Positions 25,201-37,200 of a stretch of 64,000 nt of DNA are shown here, one piece after another. This DNA comes from Struthio camelus (Eukaryota; Chordata; Aves; Struthioniformes; Struthionidae): positions 209,334,640-209,398,639 of the forward strand of contig NC_090942.1 of the NCBI RefSeq assembly GCF_040807025.1. The letters run 5' to 3'. Below the pieces are notes generated by a model that was given only the letters and a program-made list of their open reading frames with translations, did no database searches and was not told where the DNA came from. The first letter of the stretch is position 1; each line of letters opens with the position of its first letter. A program made the translations under genes and the position numbers.

Positions 25201-28200
25201 AATACTTTTTAAATGCCAGGCAATACTTGAGACAAGTGCTTGTATTTCCCCGTCATTTCGGGAAACAGAAGACAAAAAATGCCCAAACAAGTTGTTCTTA
25301 AAACCGTGGGTAAGAAGTACATTAATTATCTTAAAAAAAAAAAAAGGCATAGAGACAAACATATTCCAATTTAAATGGTTTAGCACTGGTTCTTTTTGTT
25401 AGAACATTCCTCTTTCTCCTGCATTTTTTCAGAGGATTCATTTTCAGTTTATCTTTTTCCTATGTGGAAAAGTTATTGGGGAACAGTTGCTCATTTTATC
25501 ATGTGCGGAGAGAGGACTAAATTTGGTTATAAAGAAAACTGAATAACAGCAGCTGAGTAAAATACTGATTTTGGACTTGTTTACATATACTTGACATCAG
25601 ATGACTAACTCTGGGTAATACTAATCTAAAAGTAAATACGAATGCGAAAGCTGTGCTATTGAGGTTTGTTTTATTTGGAAGTCCATAATAGAAAGGAAGC
25701 ACCCATGATATTGATAATTCTTGTGGTTTATCCACACTTTTTCAGTCTATTTTATTGCTCTCAAAATACATATTTTTTAATTTTAAATATTTCGTGCTTT
25801 CATGCTAGGTACCAGTAAGAAACTGAAAATATAGAAATGAATAGAGGATGATGTGCACAAGCAAGAAGGATTTTAAAATTAAGCCTTAGAGGATAAACCT
25901 GGACTTAATTTGAAAGGTTGTGTGAAGATCTGGTTTGATTTCTTTTAACTATAGCTAGATTTACTTGTTCAAAATTAAAATGAATCACAGGAGTGATCAT
26001 TGTCATACCGAAGCATAAAAGTATACTTTTTCATTCTCTTCAAGTGAAATTTGGAAATTTCATCTAAGTTTGTCATCAAAAGAATGTGAGAACATCAGCT
26101 GAATTTTATTTTTTAGCACTACTAGAAGCTAATTTCATTAAAAAGATTCGCTTTTCAATACACAGGAGATAAATCCTGATTTTGAGATAAGTATGGCTTT
26201 TAGTTTTGACTTAAATGTTATTTTTTCCTGAAAATTAAACTTTTTTTGCTGAGGTAAAGAAATAACTTCAACATCTAGGAAAAAAGCATAAGCCTTATGT
26301 TACAGAAAATAACAATTTATGGAAATTAAATTATCTATTTGTGTCTTTCTTGCTCTAACGGTTTTTTTTGAACGCTTTTTGTGCACTGAGAATTTTCCCT
26401 TGGAGCTTGTTTTGCTATTCCAATGATGTTGTTCCTAATAACTTTTTCATTGTTGCTCATAATTTGCAAAAATAATTTTTTTCATTGTAATGAACACCGA
26501 TTTAGCTTGGGCTAGACTGCTGCATCTTTTTGGAAGCTACTTTTCAAGAAATATGCAACGCATTGTGGAATATATGAACAATCCGAAGTCTAGAAAACAT
26601 GGAAACTATGTAAAAAGGCTAAATAAATTAGGTTTCTTTAGCACAGAGGACAGAAGATTGATAAATCTGTAATATGTTGCTGTAAGGAAGAAGAGAGTAG
26701 TCTGATAGACAGAACGAGAAATAATGAGTTAAATTTCAAGCAAGGAAGATTTAGATGATCCATTTAAAAAAGGTGAAGAAGGATAATGAAATACTGGAAA
26801 TTTTGAGATGCTTTCTCAACCTAATGCCAACCTCTTCCTAACTCTCTGAGTCCTTCAGAATTCATCAATAAACTGGAGCTGCCAAGCCTGTGATTCCTAA
26901 GACTGAACCTAAACCAAAAAGTTACCACCTTCTGTTTGCCCTTGTTGGCTGTGTTGGTGTGTGGGGTACTAGTGCAAAGTTGCTTCTCCATCAGAGGTAA
27001 TTTAGTCTGTTTTTGGTCTGTTAAAAGGGCTCTTTTCTGCACTGCTTTGTCCCCCAGTTTCTTGTTTATTTTTTGTAGGAAACGCCTCATCAAAGGAAAA
27101 TTTACTTAGTTACTTTAAAAGCAGCAACAATAACTTACATGAAAATAGAAATAAGGTTGGAAAAAACAAATCAATCTGTCCTCCTGCTTGATTTATGTTA
27201 GAAATATTGATAGTACAATAATTTAAGCGGTTCATATTGTTTGCAGTTATTTTGAAGTTATATGCATTGGGAATGTCAGTCTTAGAAATAGTGACAGATA
27301 GTTATTTAAAAGTTAACATAAAAGTGAAGGACACCTTTAATCGGTCTGGTACACTTTGATTTAAATCCTCTTTTATTTTTGGATCATTTATATTATTTAG
27401 TCATGTTAAAAAACATATTAATCCTGTGTTTCTTTTGCTTATAGGGCAGCATAACTATTTATGTGCTGGAAGAAATGACTGTATAGTTGATAAAATTCGT
27501 AGGAAGAACTGTCCAGCATGTCGCTTGAGGAAGTGCTGTCAAGCTGGTATGGTCCTGGGAGGTGAGATACTTTTGAAGTCTGATTCAGAAAAATAGGCAG
27601 TCAAGAAAACTACCTTCAATCTATATAATTTAAACAGTATTAATTTGATAACCTAAAGTTAAAAAAGACATAGAAATGTGTTTTTTTGAAGAATTATTTG
27701 CTTTTAAAAATAATTTTAGGTTCTTCTTTGTAATTTTTCTTTAAAAAGGTCTGGAAAGCCTGAGACAAAAATATACCACTGTAGGATTGTCTCTCCTAGT
27801 AATATATCCTTACACTGATTTTCTTCAAAGGGTAGGAATTGTTTCTTTGATATGTATTTATTAATAATTTTTGATTAGAGAATTAGAGTTAGGAAAAAAA
27901 AAAGCAAATTGACACGAAAACTAGCAATCATATGTCCTCTCCATCATTGCTCTCAGTGGATACCAGCAAAACTATGACCTTTTATTTCACAAAAGAGAGC
28001 CAGGTAGTGCTTGCACCAATACTGCAGATTTTGCATACTAGCTCCTGAGAATTTCTTTTTTCCTATTATACCTTACTGGAACAGATTTTACTTTAGAGAA
28101 CACTCTGCTTTTTTATGTAACGTTAATGAAAGTTGTGCACTATATCATAGAAATTGCACAGGGAGCAAGCCAGTGGTATGGGATCAGATATCCACATGGC

Positions 28201-31200
28201 AAGTTTTGCTGTGCTTACATGCAGGGATGATAAGATATTTTTCCTATTTTTTTGTCACATTGATCGTGACAACTGTAGCTATGTAAAGTCTTGGCCCAGC
28301 ACAACTCCTTAAAATGTATGGCTAAGACTATAAAAAAGTGGCTATATGAGGATGATAAAAATAATAAGACGAAATATATTTGCAAAGGAAATTTAAACAA
28401 AAATGAAGAGACAAAATAAACTACTTTCTAATGTTATTTATTTTAATGCATCAAGCACATATCTCTCAGTGTATATGCATATTCTTGTTTATCCCTGCAG
28501 GAAGAACTGGCATAACATACTGTGACTAATTTCATTATCTTGCTAGTCTGGGTCCATTCATAAATTAAAACGTGTATGTTGTTTTCAGATGGACTTTTTA
28601 ACTTCACAACTGTGTACGCTTTCAGCCCCTGTTATCTTGCATGGCTATGGTTCTGGAGTATTTTGCACACATGGCCCTCGTGTCATTCTTATATTTCATA
28701 TTTTTATTGGTGAAGTAAATCAGTAGTTGCCAAGCAGTGAGCAGCTGCTGCTGGCTCTCTGTATTTCATCTTTAGTTCTGCAGGTCCAGGGGACAGTCAG
28801 TGTGATGAGAGGAGAGAGAAACAATGCTGCAATGTGGACTGTGTTCTGTGTTGTACCCCCGCACCTCCCTAGACCCTCAGCACTACCTCTCCTCTTAAGT
28901 CCTGTTCTCCAGACTGCATCCATCTCTCCCCATAGCACAGAAGAGAGAGAATGAGGAGAACTATCAATCTATTTGGTAATACTCTCTCCCTCCTTGCTAT
29001 GCCTTGTTCTGTCAGTCCTTCCTCTCAGTACTAAAAAAAGCTAACAGGCATGTTGGTGGCATTGAATTGGAAGGAAGAGACATGAAAGGAAGGTAACATG
29101 TCTTTTGGATCTTTAGCACTGTGCTTCCCAACACAGAAATGGTGTTCTAGAGCTGGGGTAAGAATGGAGGGAAGAAATAGTACTGCAAAGGGCAGACTTT
29201 TCACCTTGAACTTGAAGAACTGTTTGCCCAGCTAATAGAGCAGTTCCCCAGGTTTGGAAGGGGACAAAGCCAAAGAGACAGGAAGGATTATGGAAAATGT
29301 ATGGCAAGAATAGAGACTCAGGAAAGGAAGAGGTGGCAAACATAAATGTCAACATTGTTTCTATGTAGTAATTCTACACAGAAAAACTTTTGACTTTTTT
29401 TCCTGCGTTTAGCATATGTTTCTGGATGCTAATTTAAAAAATAATGTTTTCTTTTCCTAATAACTTTTAATATATAGATTTTGCTCTGGAAATAGGTGCC
29501 TAAAGTGGAAAAAAAGTTGGACCCTTCTGCTAGCAGTATTGATGGGGATATCAATTGATGGGGAGCATCTGGATAAGTTGTTTCTCTCATACTTGAGACC
29601 AAATCCTGAGGAGAAAGGTTCTCTGACTGTGTGTTGTTCACCATCATGCATGAAAAGAGTGTAAACTTCCTGTTTTTTTTCAGATCCTTCCTTTTTTTTC
29701 CTCTTCTAATACTAGGCACATGTAAATAATTTATTTGTATTTAGGTAGTTTTTTGTAGTGAGGCAATTTCTTTGTGTTAGGTAGTTTTATCTTGCCAGTT
29801 TCTTATTTCTAGTAATATTTCACAGAATCCTAGAATCACAGAATGATTGAGGTTGGAATGGACCTCTGGAGATCATCTAGTCCAACCCCCCTGCTCAGGC
29901 AGGGTCCTCTAGAGCACATTGCCCAGGATCACCTCCAGGCAGGTTGTGAATATCTCTAGGGAAGGAGACTCCATAGCCTCTCTGGGCAACCTGTGCCAGC
30001 ACTCTGTCACCCTCACAGGAAAGAAGCTTTTCCTCAGTTTCAGATGGAACTGCTTGTGCCCTTTGCCTCTCGTCCTGTTGCTGGGCACCGAGAAGAGTCT
30101 GGACCCATCCTCTTGACATCCTCCCGTCAGATAATTATACACATTGATGCAATCCCCTCCTCAGTCTTCTCTTCTCCAGGCTAAACAGGCCCAGCTCTTG
30201 CAGTCTTTCTTCAGAGGAGAGATGCTCCAGTCCCCTCATCATTTTTGCAGCCCTCCGCTGGACTCTCTCCAGGAGCGCCATGTCTCTCTTGGACTGGGGA
30301 GCCCAGAACTGGACACAGTCCTCCAGGTGAGGCCTCCCCAGGGCTGAGGAGAGGGGCAGGATCACCTCCCTCGACCTGCTGGCAACACTCTGCCTCATGC
30401 AGCCCAGGAGACCATTGGCCTTCTTGGCCACAAGGGCACACTGCTGCCTCATGGTCAACTTGTTGATGAGCAAGACTGCCAGGTCCTTCTCTGCAGAGCT
30501 GTTTTCCAGTAGGTCAACCCCCAGCCTGTATTGGTGCATGGGGTTAGTCCTCCCTGGGTGCAGGATCCTGCACGTGCCTTTGTTGAACTTCAGGAGGTTC
30601 TTCTGCACCCAACTCTCCAGCCTGTCCAGGTCTCTCCGAATGGCAGCCCAGCCCTCTGGTGTCTTGTATCATCAGCAAACCTGCTGAGGGTGCACTCTGT
30701 GCCTTCCTCCAGGTCATCGATGAATACATTGAACAAGACTGGACCCAGGACTGACCCCTGGTGGAACACCACTAGCTACAGGCCTCCAGCTAGACTTTGT
30801 GCCACTGCTTACAACCCTCTGAGCTCTGCCATCCAGCCAGTTCTCAATCCACCTCACTGTCCACTCATCCAACCCACACTTCCTGAGCTTCTCTACGAGG
30901 ATGTGGTTGGAGACAGCACCAAAAGCCTTGCTGAAGTCCAGGGAGACAACATCCACTGCTCTCCCCTCATCTCCCCAGCCACTCATTCCGTCAGAGAAGG
31001 CTAGCAGATTGGTCAAGCAGGATTTCCCCTTGCTGAATCCATGCTGACTACTCCTGGTCACCTTCTTGTCCTCCACATGCTTAGTGACGACCTCCAGGAG
31101 GAGCTGTTCCCATCACCTTTCCAGGGATGGAGGGGAGGCTGACAGGCCTGCAGTTTCCTGGCTCCTCCTTCTTGCCCTTTTGGAAGACTCGGGTGACACT

Positions 31201-34200
31201 GGCTTTCTTCCAGGCCTCAGGCACCTCTCCTGATCTCCAGGACCTTTCCGAGATGATGGAGAGTGGCCTAGCGATAACATCCGCCAGCTCCCTCAGCACT
31301 CGTGGGTGCATCCCATCGGGGCCCATGGATTTATGGATGTCCAGTTTGGACAAAAGATCTCTAACCTGATCCTGCTCAACCAAGGGAGAATCTTCCTTTC
31401 TCCAGACTTTCTCCCTGGTCTCCTGGGTCAGGAATTCCTGAGGGCTGGCCTTAGCAGTGAAGACTGAAGCAAAGAAGGCATTCAGCAACTCTGCCTTTTC
31501 TGTATCCTTCGTCACCAGGGCACCCGCCCCATTCAGCAGTGGGCCCACGTTTTCCCTAGTCTTCCTTTTGCTCTTGATGTATTTAAAGAAGCCCTTCTTG
31601 TTGTCCTTGACATCCCTTGCCAGATTTAATTCCAGCTGGGCCTTAGCCTTCCTTGTCGCATCCCTGCACACTCTGACAACGTCCCTGTATTTCTCCCAAG
31701 TGGCCTGTCCCCTTTTCCACATTCTGTACACTTCCTTCTTCTGTTGGAGTTTGGCCAGGAGTTCCTTGCTCATCCAGGCAGGTTTCCTGCCCCGTTTCCT
31801 GGACTTCTTAGTCAGAGAGATGCACCGATCTTGAGCCTGGAGGAAGTGATGCTTGGATATTAACCAGCTCTCCTGGACCCCTCTTCCTTCTAGGGCCCTA
31901 CCCCAGGAGATTCCCCTAAGTAGGTCCCTGAAGAGGCCAAAGTTAGCTCTCCTCAAGTCCAGCGTTGCGATCTTACTTAGTGCCCTGCTCCCTCCTTGTA
32001 GGAGCCTGAACTCCACCATCTCATGGTCCCTGCAGCCAAGGCTGCCTCCAACCTTCACATCTCCCACCAGACCTTCTTTGTTTGTTAGTACAAGGTCTAG
32101 CAGCTCACCTTTCCTTGTTGGTGTCTCCACCACCTGGGTCAAGAAGTTATCATCAATGCTCTGCAGGTACCTCTTTGACTGTTTGTGCCTAGCTGTGCTG
32201 TCTTCCCAACAGATGTCAGGGTGGTTGAAGTCTCCCAGGAGAACCAGGGCCTGTGATCGTGAGGCTACTTCCAGCTGTCTGTAGAAGGCCTCATTGATGA
32301 CTTCCTCCTGATCAGGTGGCCTGTAGTAAACCCCCACAACAGTGTCACCCATGTTAGCCTGCCCTTTAATCCTTACCCATAGGCTCTCAACCTGCTCTTC
32401 ATCTACCCCTAGGCAGAGCTCCATACATTCTAGTTACTCCCTCACATAAAGAGCAACTCCACCACCTCGCCTGCCTGGCCTGTCTTTCCTAAAAAGCACG
32501 TAGCCATCCATGACAACATCCCAGTCATGTGAACTATCCCACCATGTCTCTGTAACTGCAATGAGATCATGGCCCTGCGACCGCACACAGATCTCTAACT
32601 CTTCCTGCTTATTCTCCATGTTGTGTGCATTGGTGTACAGGCATTTCGGAGAGGCAATTGAGTATGCAGGCTTCTCAGAAGAAGTGCAAGAGGACCCGCC
32701 ATAGCCATGTCCCCTGCTGTCTCCCCTGCTGCATGCACCCATTGGAGACATCCTGACTTGAGCGGTGTTTTACCCACTCCCCTGCCACTATACCACTCCC
32801 CTTCCCCCATCTTGCCTAGTTTAAAGCCCTCCTTACCAGGCTGGCCAACCAATATTTTCATATTAATCATTCAAAAGTCTCCAAACAGTGCGCTTCCTGT
32901 AAGTACATGTGAAATTTTCTCAGGAAATTGGAATTTCTTGCAGAAATTTCAAGTGTATAAACAAACATCTTTTTTTGTGAATAGCAGACTGAGACCTATA
33001 GTAATATTGAAATTAGAATGAATGTTGAAGTATATCAACAGTCACTTGTTTATGGAAAAGAAAAGCATTTTTAAGAATGAGAAGTGTATATAGTTTGATG
33101 AGCAGATTACAATGCTGCTCATATAATAATTTACTGAGGCATTTCTATCTCAAGTACATATTGGGGAAAAAGATTTTCTCTCTGGCATGCATACTGCCAT
33201 CACTCGTGCAGATCTGATATAGCTGGATTTCACATTGCACAAAGATTTGCCGTGATCCAGCAAGCAAGATTCTTCTTGGAAGGCAATCATATTCTCTACC
33301 AAGGCACTAACTATTACTTCATCTTTTGTAAACAATGTTCCCATTAGCAGTTTTTTGTATATGGGTATCGGAAAAATCAACTGAAGAACAGAATGTTCGT
33401 CTAGGGACTCTACTAAGAAAAAAGATGATTTAACTTTTATGTAGAAGTATGTGGAATTTTTTCCAAAGAGGACCTTTTTGTAGGTCCCAGAGAGCTTACT
33501 CACTTTTGATTCTCTAGATGACTCTGGGACTCTCCGGGCAGAAATCAAGGTGGCAGGGACTTAGATGCTGTTCTCATCAGTCCTTCCAATCCTTCCAACA
33601 CCTGTCTGCGTACCTGGTGTTGGAGATGGCTACAGTGACTGGAGCACTGACATAGATGGTTACAGGCTTTGTAGGGAAAATAGGCAGGGAAGACGATGGG
33701 GCAGTTGCACTTTTGAACTTTTTGACTGCCTAGAGCTTCAGTATGAAACTAGAGACATATATATTGAAAGTCTCTGGATCGCGATCAAACAGGAGAGATA
33801 CTTGCTTTATTGTGTTATAGGGGGAGTCAGTACTGTTCAAGCATTCCATGAATATACTAGATTGTGTTGATGAAAATTTTCACAGAGAAATAATAGTTTA
33901 GGCTCCCCAGGGCGATACTATTCTTCACCGGCTGCTCACAAACAGGAAACAACTGGTGGAGAATGTGGTCATAGATTGCTGCTTGGGTTACAGTGACCAC
34001 AAGATGATTGAGCTCAGGGATCTGCAGGAAGCCTGGGAAGGTAAGGAGCAGAGTTAGGACTCTGGACTTTAGGACAACACCCTTGAACTTGTTTAGTGAA
34101 TTGCGAGGCAGAAGCCCTTGGGAAGCTGCCATGGTGGGAAAGGTTCCCAGGAGAATTGGTTGATTTTTATAGAAAATTTGGTTGATTTTATAGAAAATAG

Positions 34201-37200
34201 GAACACACCACCCCACTGTTTAGGAAGACCACAGCTCAGGGCTACACTTGCTAGCTGGACAAAATAATCCGTCCCTCTTCCTATTCTTCTACATAACAGG
34301 CTATCAGAAAGGTGTGTAGGGCCCTGGAATAGACAAATACACAGCTTTTTTCTTCCTTGTTCTGCTATACTGCTAAATTTTCACTCTCTTCATTGTTTCA
34401 GTCAACTTTCAATCCACATTGCAATGACTGCATCCAAGCAAATTTGAATTAATTTTCCAAGTAATGATTTCTAGGGGAATGTCAAAGAGTTTATTAAAAT
34501 CAAGATGTATTACTTCTACTTTGTTTCTTTAGTTTGTATACACCCTCCTAGCGTGTACACAGCTTGTTCTACTACATAAAATGTAAGAGCTTAGTGACCT
34601 TAAAGTCAGAGCCATAGTGTTCTGTCAAGAATAATAAATCATTGACATATTTCACCTATTTACAAGGTATAAAGAAGGATGATGAAGATGGTGAGATCTT
34701 AGAAACCCAGCCATTTTAATATGAAATGTCTGGTGTCTGTAACATCTTATTGGCAGTGTGAGTCTGTATACATAGTTAAAAGAGTGTTAAAATACAGGAT
34801 TTATGTATTAAGGAGAAAATCAGTATATATTTGATGATTAGATGAAGTACCTTTTTTAATTTTTATCACTCTGTGTTTTCTAGGTATGTGTAGTACACAT
34901 GCTATAACACTTGCTATTTATAGTAAATTATAGGTAAGGGAAATGTGAGCACCAAGAAACTGCTTGAGTGGTTGGCTATCTTGATTAAAACAAATTAATG
35001 AAAAGGCTACAAAGAAAGAGCCTGCTGTCCAAATGTGCACAAACTGGTTTTAAAGTTATGATGAATAGTTGCTAGAGTGAATTAGTATTCTTTACACAGT
35101 ATAGAACTACGTTGAGACATTTGTTTATCTTAGAGCAGGAAATTATCAGAATATTTATGCAAGTTGCAATTGAAAAGCTAAGCTACCGATAAATCTATTG
35201 TTTTCCCTATGTCATTAACAGATTGCGTTAATGGAACATGGTCTCTTTGTGGTAGATGGGAAGGTTTAATGTGAGCTGTTAGTAGTTACCCCTCTAGCAG
35301 ATAGGCAGCTAGTGATGTTGCTTTGCTGGTGACTGTTTAGCAACATAATTAGAAATAAACACATAAGCAATTCTGCAAACCAGTGCACCATTAATTCTGA
35401 TATGTTTAATCACATGAAAGCATGGTTACTTACTAACTACTGACATTTCCATGTTACAAGTGCTCTGTCTGTTTTTTTCTTTACTTGTTCTTTGACCTGT
35501 AAAAGCATGTGAAACCAGTATTTCAGAAAATAACTGAAATCATTATTTATGAACTATCAAATGTGTTCACCCTTCTCTATTTTCTTTTGTGCCTAAACAA
35601 TAGTTAGTGGGGAATTTCCAGCATTTTTAGGACTATGAATAGCTTTATTCTGACAGAAATTGCCCTGGATATCTATTGCTTTTTATTTCTTTGGTTCAGA
35701 TGTAACATAAGGTGTGAGTTCATGTTTGGTCCTTTACTAAGGAGTACCTAATGAGGAATGCTTGCATCCTTACTAATATGTTTGGCAGCAAGCAGTAAAA
35801 TGCACATAAGATTGCTGGAGCACACAATATAAGGCTAATTAAACACCCAGGTGAGTCGGTGGGAGCATGACTTCTTATGTCATTGTTACAGAGTGTTATT
35901 GAGGAGCCCATCCCACATATTTATACTGTTAGGAGCATGTGTTTATTGAAATTATGTTTAGTATACTCCCCTGGGATTTTAGATACTGTTTTAAATTAAC
36001 TTGAAGTTTTGCCACTTTTGCACAACTTTTTGTATGTGAAATACTTAAATATGGATATTTATGATAGGATAGCATTTTAAAGAATTTAAAAAAGAAAGCT
36101 GATTTTAGCATCTTAGATGGCATTCGTCTGCTCAGCTCTGGTTCAGAAAAGTTGAGGATTGACTCTGCTTTCAGTTATGCCAATGAACATTAAGAGTAAT
36201 TAATTTAAGTAACAGAATTAGCTCTGTGTAAAATGTGTAGGAATAACTCAAGGAATCTTTCTATGTTTGGTTTATTAATGCTGATATTTTATTAGTGTAG
36301 CAATGAATGTTTTAAAAAGGTCAATTTAGTTCTTCCAAGAGTGCTTCCTAGATCTTCCAAAATGGCGACACTGAATTTCCATAAAATCTACTATGTCGTA
36401 TTATATGGGAGCATCTGAGGAAAATGGAATTGACACCTCCCTCAGTAAAACCATTTTTGTTTTCCTGTATTTCTTGTGTTTTCCTGCTTTCTAAGGAGGA
36501 AAGTAATGGATAAGACTGATTTGCTAGCATCTTTAGATTCCCTCTGTAATCAGTTGAGAAATAAGCTTTGCATAGGATTCAGAGCACGTGCCTATGTTTA
36601 GGTGTGCCTCTCTACTCCTAAGGAGTGTCCTATAGCCAGTTGTCTGCACTGGTTGCATTCTGACAGTGCAGCACTGCTTTAAAGTAAAATAAAAAGAAGG
36701 TAGTATGAGATGGAAACATATTTATGTCTCCTTCCTTGTCTAATTTTTAAGTCATAAACAAAAGTGCCATCTGATTTAAAGGTTTCAAAAGACAATTTGA
36801 GGCGTACGATATAAGCAGGATTTTAATTAAAGCATATAAAGATGCACTGATATTTTCTGTTACCTTTTACCTCATACGCTTTTAGAGTTGTTTTTGCATG
36901 TTGCCATTTTAAAATGCAGTTTCTCAATGGTTCAGCAGTTTCATAGGGATGGATTTTCTTTTCATTGAGTGAAATTTTGGGTTTCGCTGTCTTTCTGCTA
37001 TTGGTTAGGTATGCAAAAACTCTTAGGAAAGTAAAAATATCCATTTGATTTCTGAGTTTCCTTGCAGCATAACCTTCTCTTTCCTCATTGTTTTCTTTAA
37101 GGTTGAAATGTAAGCTTTTTATTCTTCAAAGGCAGAATGACTTACTCTTTGTCTACTGTCACACTGCATCTTTTCTCTTATTGACCCAGTGTCACGTAAA

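Larger units (their letters stand above)
14891..27444 (+). other. PGR: PGR intron 2 (12,554 bp)
   Basis: The largest intron, AT-rich throughout. No recognisable transposon or additional exon is visible. Small repeats include a 38-bp-period duplication (16737-16806), a 34-bp-period one (17901-17961), an (AAC)5 run (19581-19595), a hairpin (19288-19309) and a 21-base A run (21199-21219). Confidence 0.95.

Noticed and set aside
28720..28960. GC-richer patch with overlapping frames in intron 3
   Set aside because: No domain or splice-site support; perhaps an old repeat, but I cannot identify it.
33150..33548. A 132-codon - strand frame between the two CR1 copies
   Set aside because: No resemblance to CR1, retroviral or host proteins; likely random.
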